Source of the DNA: Lentisphaerota bacterium
Lineage (GTDB): Bacteria; Verrucomicrobiota; Kiritimatiellia; UBA8416; JAIOPI01
Direction of reading: 5' to 3'
DNA length: 64,000 nt
Assembly: GCA_021413965.1 (NCBI GenBank)
Contig: JAIOPI010000006.1
Coordinates: forward strand, 124,001 to 188,000
The first letter of the stretch is position 1; every line of letters begins with the position of its first letter. The notes under the pieces were generated by a model. It was given only the letters and a program-made list of their open reading frames with translations. It was not told where the DNA came from and did no database searches. Position numbers and translations under genes: made by a program. Shown one piece after another: positions 41,126-50,005 of this stretch.

Positions 41126-41800
41126 CTACCCCTGACGCCCGCCCGTGGCGGCCAGCAGCGACTCGGCTGTCGCGACGACAAACGCGGCATCGTCCATGGC
41201 GCGCCGCGCCTCCTCCGGCCCGTACTCCTCGGTCGGGACGAAGTCGATGTCGCCGTAAAACGCAAGCTCGCGTTCCTTCCTGAGCCATTTGGAGACCTGT
41301 GTGAGCCGCGGGATCGCCACCCTGACCGATGCCGGGAACCGGCCAGCGTTCTCGACCAGGAAATCGCTGACATCATGCCACTTGGGGGGCTCGATTCCCT
41401 GGCGATCGAAAAGGATGCGCGCATCGTCCATCATGTCGAGCAGGATGGGACTGTGGGCGCGCACTTCTTCCGGGGTCTTGAACAGCGCCGACAGCGAGGT
41501 GTTGACCCCGCGCGCGCGCGCCTGCAGGAGGGCCGGCGCCAGGGTCTCCTCAACCGCCGCAAAATCCGCCACGCGGCGCAGGCGGCCGGCGGGAAGCGGA
41601 TCGGCCACCACGAGCAGATCCATATCGGAGTCCGGCCGCATCGTGCCCCGTCCGACACTGCCGAACACGGCCAATGAAACCAACCGGTCCCCGTAGTGTT
41701 CCGTGGAGGCGTGCGGCAGGGCCTGAACCAGCTCCTCGAAGGCCGCTCGATAGCCGGCAATGGAACCGGGCGCCCCGGCATTGGCTGTTCCGCCTGTCAT
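41126..41800 (-). CDS. Nucleotidyltransferase (MNT) with C-terminal HEPN-like region
   Basis: A 224-residue protein. The N-terminal half has the pol-beta nucleotidyltransferase motif FGSVGRGTMRPDSDMDLLVV (G-S-x-G plus the D-x-D metal site). The C-terminal part is helical with KWLRKERELAFYGDIDF, which recalls HEPN-type partner domains. MNT and HEPN proteins usually occur as separate antitoxin/toxin genes, and here they seem joined. ATG 41800 is chosen; the frame to 41932 gives an unconserved extension. There are about 140-150 bp on both sides without other genes. A stand-alone nucleotidyltransferase with a substrate-binding domain is the alternative. Confidence 0.7.
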   Translation of the reverse strand: MTGGTANAGAPGSIAGYRAAFEELVQALPHASTEHYGDRLVSLAVFGSVGRGTMRPDSDMDLLVVADPLPAGRLRRVADFAAVEETLAPALLQARARGVNTSLSALFKTPEEVRAHSPILLDMMDDARILFDRQGIEPPKWHDVSDFLVENAGRFPASVRVAIPRLTQVSKWLRKERELAFYGDIDFVPTEEYGPEEARRAMDDAAFVVATAESLLAATGGRQG

Positions 41801-41953
41801 GTCGACTAGTGTACAGGCATCGCACGCGGCTGCCACGCCAATTTGTGCAGCGCGGACTCCAAGGACTTGGTGCCCGTCTTGCTTGCTGACGTTTAACGAC
41901 GTAAGGCGACCTCGACACAGCCGACGTGGCAAATCAAAAGCGTAGCCGGGCGC

Positions 41954-43093
41954 TCACGTTGCGAACTGACAAACCGCGGCGATGACCTCGGTTTGTTCCC
42001 CTATTGAAAGATCGTTGAAGAAGGGCAAGCGCAGGATGCGATCCGATACCTGCTCCGTAACCGGGCAGTCCCCTGGTTTGCCCCCAAAGGCCTGCCCCAT
42101 CGGGGAAAGGTGCAAGGGCAGGTAATGGAAGACGGCGAGGATGCCTCGCTCCTTAAGGTGGGCGATCAGTGCCTGTCGCGCCGCCAGCGACGGCAGCAGC
42201 AGGTAGAACATGTGGTACGCCTGATCGCAATCGGGGGGGACAGACGGCAGGCGAACCCCGTTCCCAGTCGCCCACTCGCCCAGTTCGGCATGGTAGCGCT
42301 CCCAGATGGCCTTGCGGTACGCCTGAATGCGATCGCACGCCTCGAGCTGGGCCAGCAGGAAGGCGGCCAGCATGTCTGATGGCAGATAGCTTGACCCCAC
42401 GTCCACCCACGAGTACTTGTCCACCTGCCCGCGAAAGAACCGGCCCCGGTTGGTCCCCTTCTCCCGGAGAATCTCCGCGCGTTCGACGAACCGCTCGTCA
42501 TTGATCAGCAGCGCCCCGCCTTCACCGCACGTGATGTTCTTGGTTTCGTGAAAACTCTGCGTGGCCAACGCGCCAAACGTGCCCAGCCAGCGGCCGCGAT
42601 ACCGGCCGAACAAGCCGTGGGCATTGTCCTCGACCACCACAATCTCATGCCGGGCTGCCATCGCCATGATCGCGTCCATCGCACAACCAACCCCGGCGTA
42701 GTGCACCGGTACGATCGCACGCGTGCGCGCGGTAATCAGGCGCTCCAACTGGGTTTCATCCAGGTTGAGCGTGTCGGGATGAATGTCGATGAAGATCGGG
42801 CGGGCACCTCGCAGCACGAAGGCGTTGGCGGTGGAGACAAAGGTGAACGAAGGCACAATCACGTCATCGCCCGACTGGACGTCCAGAAGCAGGGCGGCCA
42901 TTTCCAGTGCGTGCGTACATGAGGTGGTAAGCAACACCCGTGGCACCCCGAGGCGCGCCTCCAAGCGTTCTCGGCATCGGCGCGTGAAGAGGCCATCGCC
43001 AGAAATCTGACCCGTGGCGATCGACTCGGCGATGTAGGCCTGCTCGTTGCCGGCAAAGCACGGGCGATTGAACGGTATCCGGTATGCGCTAAT
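41954..43093 (-). CDS. wecE: dTDP-4-amino-4,6-dideoxygalactose transaminase (WecE/RffA-like), apparent ATT start
   Basis: A 379-residue PLP aminotransferase closely following WecE: LLTTSCTHALEMAALLLDVQ, PSFTFVSTANAFVLRGARPIF, VEDNAHGLF, the Schiff-base Lys in SFHETKNITCGEGG, and REKGTNRGRFFRGQVDKYSW. It makes dTDP-4-amino-4,6-dideoxy-D-galactose from the 4-keto sugar. The family-conserved N-terminus (YRIPFNRPCFAGNEQAYI and ISGDGLFTRRC) lies upstream of the first conventional start (TTG 42964). In that stretch back to the in-frame stop there is no ATG, GTG or TTG. ATT at 43093 has AGGAG seven bases upstream and shares a T with the upstream TAG, so I take it as the start. The neighbour is the matching WecD-like acyltransferase. 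Confidence 0.85.
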   Translation of the reverse strand: MSAYRIPFNRPCFAGNEQAYIAESIATGQISGDGLFTRRCRERLEARLGVPRVLLTTSCTHALEMAALLLDVQSGDDVIVPSFTFVSTANAFVLRGARPIFIDIHPDTLNLDETQLERLITARTRAIVPVHYAGVGCAMDAIMAMAARHEIVVVEDNAHGLFGRYRGRWLGTFGALATQSFHETKNITCGEGGALLINDERFVERAEILREKGTNRGRFFRGQVDKYSWVDVGSSYLPSDMLAAFLLAQLEACDRIQAYRKAIWERYHAELGEWATGNGVRLPSVPPDCDQAYHMFYLLLPSLAARQALIAHLKERGILAVFHYLPLHLSPMGQAFGGKPGDCPVTEQVSDRILRLPFFNDLSIGEQTEVIAAVCQFAT

Positions 43094-43865
43094 GGGCTTG
43101 CTCCTGGGCCGGATACCATTTGTGGTACCAGAGCTGAAGGTTGCTCGTCAGAAAGCCGCAACGCTGGTACAGGCGCTGCGCGGCACGGTTGCGCCCCTGG
43201 GTAACGACCGTCACCACCCCGACGCCTTGCGCGGCAAACCAGCGCAGCGCGTTGAATACCAGGGCCTGTCCCACGCCGCGCCCCTGCGCCTGCGAACTGA
43301 CGCCCACCAAGCCAATCTCGCCCGCCGACCGAGAGGGATCGACATGGCACGAGATGTAGCCCACGGGGTGGTCGGAAGCGGACGTGCACACCCAAACCGC
43401 TTGCGCCCGCCCCTGGCATTCCAGGGTGATCCAGGTTGCATAGAGGGACTCTGCAAGGTGGCGCGGAAATCCGGTGTCGTAGAAGAAGCGTGTATCCGTG
43501 AAACCCGACCGCGCCTGCGCCTGCAGCTCGCCCAAATCGTCTGGTCGCGCAAGCCGCATGCAACTCGCAGGCTCAGACTTGGGCTGCGCTCCCGCGGCAT
43601 CCGCCAGCCCTTGGCGCTCGAAAGTGACGCGAACATCCACCAACCTGAACCCGTGGTCTTCGGCGGTGCAGGTCGTGACCGGATCGTCGGCTTGGGCTAG
43701 CAAATACAGGCACCGCAGCGCGTTCTGCCGGCTCCACGCGTCCACCTGGTGCGCCAGCGGCATGGTCAACGCGTCGCCCCGCACCCGGCCAATGCGAAAG
43801 CCGAAGAAGGCCGTGTCCCAGGGCAGTAGTTCACACGGTTCCGGCTGGGCCAGCGGCACGCTCAT
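43089..43865 (-). CDS. wecD: dTDP-4-amino-4,6-dideoxygalactose N-acetyltransferase (WecD/RffC-like GNAT)
   Basis: A 258-residue GNAT acetyltransferase. The N-terminus PCELLPWDTAFFGFRIGRV matches the WecD/RffC start, and the acetyl-CoA loop is VSSQAQGRGVGQALV, followed by VVTQGRNRAAQRLYQRCGF, where the Tyr is the usual acid. It would acetylate the amine made by the adjacent WecE-like transaminase, giving dTDP-Fuc4NAc for the surface glycan. ATG 43865 lies in an ATGA overlap with the upstream GT2 gene, and its TAG stop overlaps the apparent ATT start of the wecE-like gene. The frame extending to 44258 is a shadow of the GT2 gene. Confidence 0.88.
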   Translation of the reverse strand: MSVPLAQPEPCELLPWDTAFFGFRIGRVRGDALTMPLAHQVDAWSRQNALRCLYLLAQADDPVTTCTAEDHGFRLVDVRVTFERQGLADAAGAQPKSEPASCMRLARPDDLGELQAQARSGFTDTRFFYDTGFPRHLAESLYATWITLECQGRAQAVWVCTSASDHPVGYISCHVDPSRSAGEIGLVGVSSQAQGRGVGQALVFNALRWFAAQGVGVVTVVTQGRNRAAQRLYQRCGFLTSNLQLWYHKWYPAQEQAH

Positions 43866-44821
43866 ACGCGGCCATGCTCCCCGCCCGGCGTACATTCCCG
43901 CACGGCGTAGCTGGGGCGGTCCATCATCCGGAAGTGCATGCGCGCCAGATACTCGCCGATGATCCCCAGCGCAAACAACTGCGCGCCCGAGAAAATCGCA
44001 ATGATGGAGGCCAGGAAGGGAAACCCCGGCACGCTCCCACCCCGCAGCAGGAAACGCCCGACGACATAGACCAGCACCCCCAGGCCGAACAGCGTAAAGA
44101 CAAAGCCGATGACGCTGGCCAGTTGGAGCGGCAGCACGCTGAACCCCGTCATCATGTTCAACGCGTGGGTCATGAGCTTGCGAAACGTATAGTTGGACAG
44201 CCCCTTGAGCCGCGACGCATGGATCACCGGGACGGCCCGGAAGCGGGTGGTGCCCCACGTCAGCAGCACATCGATGGAGACAAACGGGTTCTGATAGGAG
44301 GCAAAGGCCTCCCGCAGTGTGGTGCGAAAGACGCGAAAGGCACTGACTTGGCGGGCGATCTCGGCCCCCATCGCATCGCGCAGCGCCAGCTTCGTCGCCT
44401 GCGACGCCAGATCCCGCCAGAAGCCGTGCTGCTCCTCCTGGGGCGTGCCATAGACCACATCCACCCCGTCCTCCAACGCGTTCAAAAGGTGCACGATCTC
44501 TGTCGGCGGGTGCTGCAGGTCGTCATCCATGGTGATGATGACCGGGAAACGGGCACGCCGAATGCCGCAAAGCAGCGCGTTGTGCTGCCCAAAATTGCGC
44601 ATCAGCAGCATGCCGTGCAGCCACGCACGGGTCTGGCACAAGTCCTTGATGATCGCCCAACTGCGATCCGGGCTGCCATCACAAACCAGGATGACCTCGA
44701 ATTCGGCGCACAGGCCGGGCAGCACCCGCCCCAACTCGTCCACCAGCGCCGCCAACGTCTCGGCGGCCTTGTAGACCGGGACGACCACGGAACAGGAAGG
44801 CCTGGATGCGGGACTGTTCAT
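43862..44821 (-). CDS. Membrane GT2 glycosyltransferase (ArnC/GtrB/DPM-like)
   Basis: A protein of about 319 residues with a GT2 domain (CSVVVPVYKAAETLAALV, VILVCDGSPDRSW, MRNFGQHNALLCGI, the metal site TMDDDLQHPPTEI) and two C-terminal transmembrane helices (LASVIGFVFTLFGLGVLVYVV, FLASIIAIFSGAQLFALGIIG). The layout is that of enzymes loading undecaprenyl phosphate with one sugar. It begins a three-gene set with WecD- and WecE-like genes, so Fuc4NAc could be its donor, which is inference. ATG 44821 is preferred over a GTG at 44860. The upstream 170 bp hold no recognisable feature. Confidence 0.88.
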   Translation of the reverse strand: MNSPASRPSCSVVVPVYKAAETLAALVDELGRVLPGLCAEFEVILVCDGSPDRSWAIIKDLCQTRAWLHGMLLMRNFGQHNALLCGIRRARFPVIITMDDDLQHPPTEIVHLLNALEDGVDVVYGTPQEEQHGFWRDLASQATKLALRDAMGAEIARQVSAFRVFRTTLREAFASYQNPFVSIDVLLTWGTTRFRAVPVIHASRLKGLSNYTFRKLMTHALNMMTGFSVLPLQLASVIGFVFTLFGLGVLVYVVGRFLLRGGSVPGFPFLASIIAIFSGAQLFALGIIGEYLARMHFRMMDRPSYAVRECTPGGEHGRV

Positions 44822-44993
44822 TGTCTTTGCTGGAACCGGCCAATGCGATTGGTCAAGCACCCCATGTGAGGCACAGCCACCGCCGACTGTATGTCGATAT
44901 CAGCATGCAGGCGGACCGATCAAGCACAGAATCTGTCCCGCTGTCCCGGCGACGAACCGCTAACCCACAGCCATCCACGTAACGGCCGCTCAC

Positions 44994-46706
44994 TCACGGG
45001 GCTGTCGGATGCCTCGGCTCCGCGGGCAAGAGCCCGGCCGCCAACTGGATCATGAACGCGTCCGCGCTTCCCAGTGCATCCGCCCGCGCCACGTGGGTGG
45101 TCAGGCCGTAGGTCTCCAGGTAGTAAGTCTTCAGCAGCGGCAGCTGCGCCTCACCACACTGGAAATACGCGTTCGTGGCGCCGAGCATCAGGGGCATCAT
45201 CTCGTAGCTGTGCGCGACGCCGAGACCCCGCCTGAGTGTGCTGTAGTAGCGCGGTGAAAACGTTGCCCATCCGGTGAAGACCAGATCACATGTCGTTCGA
45301 AGCGGCCGCAGCGGATCGGCGTACTGAAACTGCAAACTCGACGCCTGCACATCGGAGGCCATGCATACCACCGCGAACGCACCCGAATAGTCCCGGTTCA
45401 ACTTCTCCAGCCCGCGCCCGAATGATACGCACTGAACCGCCGCGTCCCAGCGCCACCGCCGCAGGTCCGCCAACTCCCGACCCAGTAGCACGCACAACGC
45501 CAGCGCGACGCTCACACGCGCCAGCTTACTCCTGGAGATCAGCGTTCCGAATTCAGCAGCGAACTGCAAAAGCAAACCCACCGTCTGCATGACCGCAGGG
45601 ATCACGATACGGGCGGGACCATGATAGAACGCACGCAAGAGAACAAGCGTTGCGCATACATACGCAACCGAACCAACGGCGAATACACGCCCCCAGGGCG
45701 ATAGGCGCCAACACGCCGCTAAGGTCCAAACCACCACTAAAGCTTGCAGTCCAAAGTAACCCGGATCTGTTGCCAGATCCGTGACCGCCTTGGAGACGTG
45801 CTGCGTCCATTCCTGCTTGATGCTCTTTCTGTGATGATCACGGAGCCGCTCGAAGGTGTGCTCATTGAACTTGCGCTCATCGGGGAATAGGTAACCTCGT
45901 ACCATCGAGTAGTCGTTGCTGGACCAACCATTCTCCACGAGCAGATGCGGTAAGCGGTCCGCGAGATCAATCTCCACAATGAAGCAACCGGGTGAATGCT
46001 CGATATTCAGGAGCGTTCTGTACGCTCTGGCCTCTTCTGTGCCCCCCTGCAACCTGCACACCCCGTCCGCCGTGGCTGCGATACACAGGGGGACGATAAA
46101 GATCAACCACTGCGTAACCCGCACCTGTCTCGAAAGCGTGTGCGCCACGAGGAATGGGAGCGCAAGCACGGCGACTGCAATGACGGACTGGCACCGTAGG
46201 AAATACGCACATGCAAAGCCGACCCCCAGCCAGGCAGAAGCACGGGACGACTGGCCACTTTTCGTGTGCGTTGCCAGGAATCCCAGCAGGCTGTGCGCCC
46301 CGATCATCATGGCGGTGGTGGTATAGCTCACGGCCAACACGAACCGTGCGTAGAAAGTCAGGTACACCAACGCCAGCAGGAGCCGCCAGACCCGCGGCCA
46401 ATGACTGGCGACCAGAAACCACAGGAACAGGAATACGCTGACGATGTGCAGCAGATACAGGCTTAGCCCGTACCACCCCACGTCCGGTGACAGACACCGA
46501 TACGCCAGACTCAGCAGCCGACCAAAAATAACGCTGACGAATGGAGCCGCGAATCCATCCTGCAGGCACAGCAGAATCCCGATGTCATCGTTAACGAGGT
46601 AATGACGTGGACCGACCACGAGCAGGCCGACCACGTAGGCACAGGCGAGGCCGAACAGCGCGAGCATTTTCAGCGAACTGGACTTGCCCTCGTGACACGC
46701 GCTCAC
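44994..46706 (-). CDS. Polytopic membrane protein of unknown family (NDD-loop, GT-C-like)
   Basis: A protein of about 570 residues with roughly ten hydrophobic helices. After the first helix comes a loop with HYLVNDDIGILLCL, and in the middle WSSNDYSMVRGYLFPDERKFN. Both have counterparts in the partial protein at 62765-64000 (SNDDVAMNM and WSRNDCDMIATWQYLDP), so the two are paralogous. The acidic loop after helix one is what GT-C glycosyltransferases show. The start is a GTG at 46706 in a GTGA overlap with the upstream methyltransferase and is preceded by GAGGGG. Function not established. Confidence 0.75.
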   Translation of the reverse strand: MSACHEGKSSSLKMLALFGLACAYVVGLLVVGPRHYLVNDDIGILLCLQDGFAAPFVSVIFGRLLSLAYRCLSPDVGWYGLSLYLLHIVSVFLFLWFLVASHWPRVWRLLLALVYLTFYARFVLAVSYTTTAMMIGAHSLLGFLATHTKSGQSSRASAWLGVGFACAYFLRCQSVIAVAVLALPFLVAHTLSRQVRVTQWLIFIVPLCIAATADGVCRLQGGTEEARAYRTLLNIEHSPGCFIVEIDLADRLPHLLVENGWSSNDYSMVRGYLFPDERKFNEHTFERLRDHHRKSIKQEWTQHVSKAVTDLATDPGYFGLQALVVVWTLAACWRLSPWGRVFAVGSVAYVCATLVLLRAFYHGPARIVIPAVMQTVGLLLQFAAEFGTLISRSKLARVSVALALCVLLGRELADLRRWRWDAAVQCVSFGRGLEKLNRDYSGAFAVVCMASDVQASSLQFQYADPLRPLRTTCDLVFTGWATFSPRYYSTLRRGLGVAHSYEMMPLMLGATNAYFQCGEAQLPLLKTYYLETYGLTTHVARADALGSADAFMIQLAAGLLPAEPRHPTAP

Positions 46707-47371
46707 CGGGTGCGCCCCTCGCCGGCCCCGAAGCACCCAATCTCGTACACCGGCCCCAGCCACGTGTGCATTTGTTCGACGCGACCCTCGCCAAACGTCG
46801 CCATCGCCGCGGCGGCAATGTCCTTCTCAGTCGAGAAGTGGTGCTCGCGGATGTTGCAGCCCAGACACCAGAACAGGGCCACCATGAGCGGCCGCTCGAC
46901 CGGCGTGCCATAAACCACCTGCCCCTTCGGCTTAAGCACGCGCCGCATTTCCGCGAACGCCCGCGCCAGGTCCGCGGGCTTCAAATGTTCGAGGATGCTG
47001 ATCAGCAGCACCGTGTCAAAGTGCCCATCCGGATAGGGCAGCTCGCAGACGTTGCCATTGCGCAGGAACGTGGTGATGCCCTTGGCGGCAAAGAGTTCCT
47101 GCACGCGCGACACGTCCGCCGTCAAGTCCAGTCCATGGATCTCCTGGTACATGTCGCGCAGGTTCAGAAACGTGCCGCCGCAACCAAACCCCACCTCCAG
47201 CACGCGTTCGCCCCCGTGACAGGCATCCAAACACAGTTCGACCCGCCGCCGATAGAGCTTGCCGAACACCGGCTTGCGGTAGAGGCTGATGGGGTCGAAT
47301 TTCGGATTCCCCGGATACTCGGCCAGCGGCAACAGCTTCAGTGTGTTTCGCGTCTGCTTGCCTTCAGGCAT
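46703..47371 (-). CDS. Class I SAM-dependent methyltransferase
   Basis: A 222-residue methyltransferase (Methyltransf_11 type): motif I VLEVGFGCGGTFLNL, acidic loop IHGLDLTADVS, FDTVLLISILEHLKP (motif IV) and LKPKGQVVYGTPVERP. It is divergent from the phosphoramidate-type operon, sharing the 235-bp region 47372-47606. C. jejuni has two methyltransferases with its phosphoramidate genes while the plus-strand operon here has one, so this could be the second; that is speculative. It is coupled to the membrane protein gene downstream by a GTGA overlap. Confidence 0.85.
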   Translation of the reverse strand: MPEGKQTRNTLKLLPLAEYPGNPKFDPISLYRKPVFGKLYRRRVELCLDACHGGERVLEVGFGCGGTFLNLRDMYQEIHGLDLTADVSRVQELFAAKGITTFLRNGNVCELPYPDGHFDTVLLISILEHLKPADLARAFAEMRRVLKPKGQVVYGTPVERPLMVALFWCLGCNIREHHFSTEKDIAAAAMATFGEGRVEQMHTWLGPVYEIGCFGAGEGRTR

Positions 47372-47504
47372 GCTTCCCCCCCCGCCACCGTTTCTCCAGC
47401 CGCGCCAACAGCCGGGCCGGCGCGCACCGTCCGCCGCATACTATCAGCGCACCCGACCACCGGCAAGCGTACCGCCACACAAATTCGCGAATCTGCAATT
47501 GGTT

Positions 47505-47533
47505 TTGCCACGGAGGCGGAATTGCCCTATATT
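47505..47533 (+). promoter_or_regulatory. Sigma-70-type promoter of the phosphoramidate operon
   Basis: TTGCCA (47505-47510), a 17-bp spacer and TATATT (47528-47533) give a near-consensus promoter. Transcription would begin near 47540, about 67 bases before ATG 47607. A 10-bp palindrome ATTCGCGAAT (47483-47492) just upstream may be a regulator site. No other strong promoter is seen in front of the six-gene operon. Confidence 0.65.
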
Positions 47534-47606
47534 CGTCGGGAATGTCGAGGCGGCGGCATCAGCCCCCATGAAGCGGCCAGTTCGGCCGTCCAAGAGACAC
47601 ATACCG

Positions 47607-50003
47607 ATGGTCGCAAAGACAGGCACCAAAGCCGAGGCACTCGCGAGGATTCGCCCGCTGGTCACCAAGTCGTGTGTGCTCGACTTGGCCTATTTCTCGG
47701 TCGCGGAATACCGCGCCAATCCCACCGCCATTGAAACCCGCATCGGCACCCAGTTTGGCCCCATCCCCCTGGCGGTGCGTAGCAGTGCCCAGAGCGAAGA
47801 CAGTCTCAGGCAATCCATGGCCGGGGTCTTCAAGTCGGTCCTCGGCGTTGATGGCGCCGATGCCCAAGCCCTGCGCAGTGCCATCGAGCGGGTCATCGCC
47901 TCCTATGCCGGCAGCCCGGACGACCAGGTGCTCATTCAGCCGATGCTCTCCAATATAGCGGTCAGTGGCGTCATCATGTCGTCTGAACTCGATCATGGCG
48001 CCCCGTACTACGTGATCAACTACGACGACGAATCGGGCCGCACCGATTCCATCACGGGGGGCACCGGCGTCAACAAGACGGTCCTGGTCTTCCGCCACTG
48101 CAACGACACGTTCATGGATTCCGAGCGCATCCGCCGCTTCGTTGGCATGGCGCGGGAGATCGAAACCCTGTACGGCAGCAACTGCCTCGACATCGAGTTT
48201 GCCATGGATCACGGTGGCCAGTTGTATCTGCTGCAGGTGCGCCCCATCAGTGTCAGTTCCCGCTGGCCGGCAGGGGTGGAGCAGAAGATCCGCAACAGCC
48301 TGCAGTACATTGAGACCTTCGTGCGTGACCGCTCCAACTGCCGGCGCGGGCTCCTGGGGCGCCGGACCATCCTCGGGGAGATGCCGGACTGGAACCCGGC
48401 CGAGATGATCGGCACCACGCCCCGCCCGCTGGCGGCCTCCCTCTACCGCGAACTCATCACGAAGAGCACCTGGCGGCTGGCCCGCGAACGCATGGGCTAT
48501 CGGCGCCTCGCCTCCGAAGAACTCATGGTCATGATCGGCGGCCGGCCCTTCATCGACGTCAGAAACAGCTTCAACTCGTTCCTCCCCGATGGGTTGGATG
48601 ACGAAGTCGGCGAAATCCTGATCAATGCGTGGATTGACCGGCTGGATACCAACCCCCAACTGCACGACAAAGTGGAGTTCGAGGTGGCGCACACCTGTCT
48701 GGATTTCGTCTTCGACACGTGCTTTGCGGCCCGTTACCCGCAGGTGTTGTCGCCAGAAGCCTGCGCCCACTTCAAAGAGCGCTTGCTGGACTTGACCCGG
48801 CGCAACGTAAACATCGGCGCAAACGCCTCCCTGGCGGAAGCCTTGCGCGACGTGGATCTGCTGGCCGAAGAACAGCGGCGGCGCGATCTCCGGTGGGCCA
48901 ACCTCCCCGATAGCCTGGATATCCTGACCCAGGTCCATGACCTCCTCGACCGCTGCACACAGCTGGGAACCCTGCCCTTCTCCGTCATCGCACGCCATGC
49001 CTTCATCGCCGAGGCCCTCCTGCGCTCGGCTATCGCACGCGAGGCGCTGTCAGCGGAACGCGTCCAGGAATTCAAGCGCTCTGTTCACACGATCACCAAC
49101 GACATGATGCGCGACATGCGGGCCGTCTGCCGTGGACGGTCAGATCTGACCACGTTCATGAAGCGTTACGGCCACCTTCGGCCCGGAACCTATGAGATCA
49201 TGTCCTTGCGTTACGCCGATCGCCCCGATCTGTTTAATCAGTCGTTCCTGCCTGATGGCGAGGATGAGCAGAGCGAATTCAACCTCTCGGCACCCGAACA
49301 ACAACGTGTCAACCAGCTGCTGCACGAAGCCCGGCTCTCGCATCTGGATGGCGAGTCACTCCTGGCGTATGCAGGCAAGGCCATCGCCGGACGCGAGTAC
49401 GCGAAGTTCGTCTTTACCCGCAATTTGTCCGACGCCCTCGAGGGACTGGCCGAGTGGGGGGCGCGGCAGGGCTTGGACCGCGAAGACGTCTCGTACATTT
49501 CGCTGTCCAGCATTCTGGATACGACGACGGTCCCGGTGCTTGATGAATCCGGCTCACACTTCAAGGCCATCGTGGAACGCGGGCGTCACGGCGTCGCCGT
49601 GGCCAGCGCGCTTAAGCTAAGCTACATCATCCGCGGCGTCCGCGACGTCTATGTGGTGCCGCTGCACCGCAGCGCCCCCAACTTCATCGGCTCGGGCCGC
49701 GTGGAGGGCCCCGTCGTGCGCCTGGACGCCGGCACGCCCGCCACCGTGAACCTCACGGACCGGATCGCCTGCATCGAGAATGCCGACCCCGGCTACGACT
49801 GGGTGTTTACCAAGGGCATCAAGGGGCTGATCACCAAGTTCGGCGGCGCAAATTCGCACATGGCCATTCGCTGCGCCGAGTTCGGCCTGCCCGCCGCCAT
49901 CGGGTGCGGCGAACAGACGTTCGAACGCCTCGTGGCGGCCGGGGCCGTGGAAATCAACGGCGGCAACAAGATCCTGCGGCCACTCTGCAGCTCGGGAGAC
50001 TAG
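47607..50003 (+). CDS. L-glutamine kinase-like PEP-synthase homologue (Cj1418-type)
   Basis: A 798-residue protein with an N-terminal ATP-grasp/pyruvate-phosphate-dikinase domain (LAVRSSAQSEDSLRQSMAG, VSGVIMSSE, FAMDHGGQLYLLQVRPIS), a long helical middle, and a C-terminal phosphohistidine swivel domain whose His is in KFGGANSHMAIRCAEFG (about His751). It has no PEP-binding TIM barrel, so it is not a true PEP synthase. The layout is that of C. jejuni Cj1418, which phosphorylates the amide nitrogen of L-glutamine, the first step to O-methyl phosphoramidate. Downstream genes match the rest of that pathway. ATG 47607 is chosen; ATG 47568 is possible. Confidence 0.85.
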   Translation: MVAKTGTKAEALARIRPLVTKSCVLDLAYFSVAEYRANPTAIETRIGTQFGPIPLAVRSSAQSEDSLRQSMAGVFKSVLGVDGADAQALRSAIERVIASYAGSPDDQVLIQPMLSNIAVSGVIMSSELDHGAPYYVINYDDESGRTDSITGGTGVNKTVLVFRHCNDTFMDSERIRRFVGMAREIETLYGSNCLDIEFAMDHGGQLYLLQVRPISVSSRWPAGVEQKIRNSLQYIETFVRDRSNCRRGLLGRRTILGEMPDWNPAEMIGTTPRPLAASLYRELITKSTWRLARERMGYRRLASEELMVMIGGRPFIDVRNSFNSFLPDGLDDEVGEILINAWIDRLDTNPQLHDKVEFEVAHTCLDFVFDTCFAARYPQVLSPEACAHFKERLLDLTRRNVNIGANASLAEALRDVDLLAEEQRRRDLRWANLPDSLDILTQVHDLLDRCTQLGTLPFSVIARHAFIAEALLRSAIAREALSAERVQEFKRSVHTITNDMMRDMRAVCRGRSDLTTFMKRYGHLRPGTYEIMSLRYADRPDLFNQSFLPDGEDEQSEFNLSAPEQQRVNQLLHEARLSHLDGESLLAYAGKAIAGREYAKFVFTRNLSDALEGLAEWGARQGLDREDVSYISLSSILDTTTVPVLDESGSHFKAIVERGRHGVAVASALKLSYIIRGVRDVYVVPLHRSAPNFIGSGRVEGPVVRLDAGTPATVNLTDRIACIENADPGYDWVFTKGIKGLITKFGGANSHMAIRCAEFGLPAAIGCGEQTFERLVAAGAVEINGGNKILRPLCSSGD

Positions 50004-50005
50004 CG

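Noticed and set aside
47559..48998. 479-codon minus-strand frame
   Set aside because: Antisense to the glutamine kinase-like gene, whose ATP-grasp motifs are unmistakable.
47607..50003. Interpretation as phosphoenolpyruvate synthase
   Set aside because: The PEP/pyruvate-binding TIM barrel is absent, and the neighbours match the phosphoramidate pathway.
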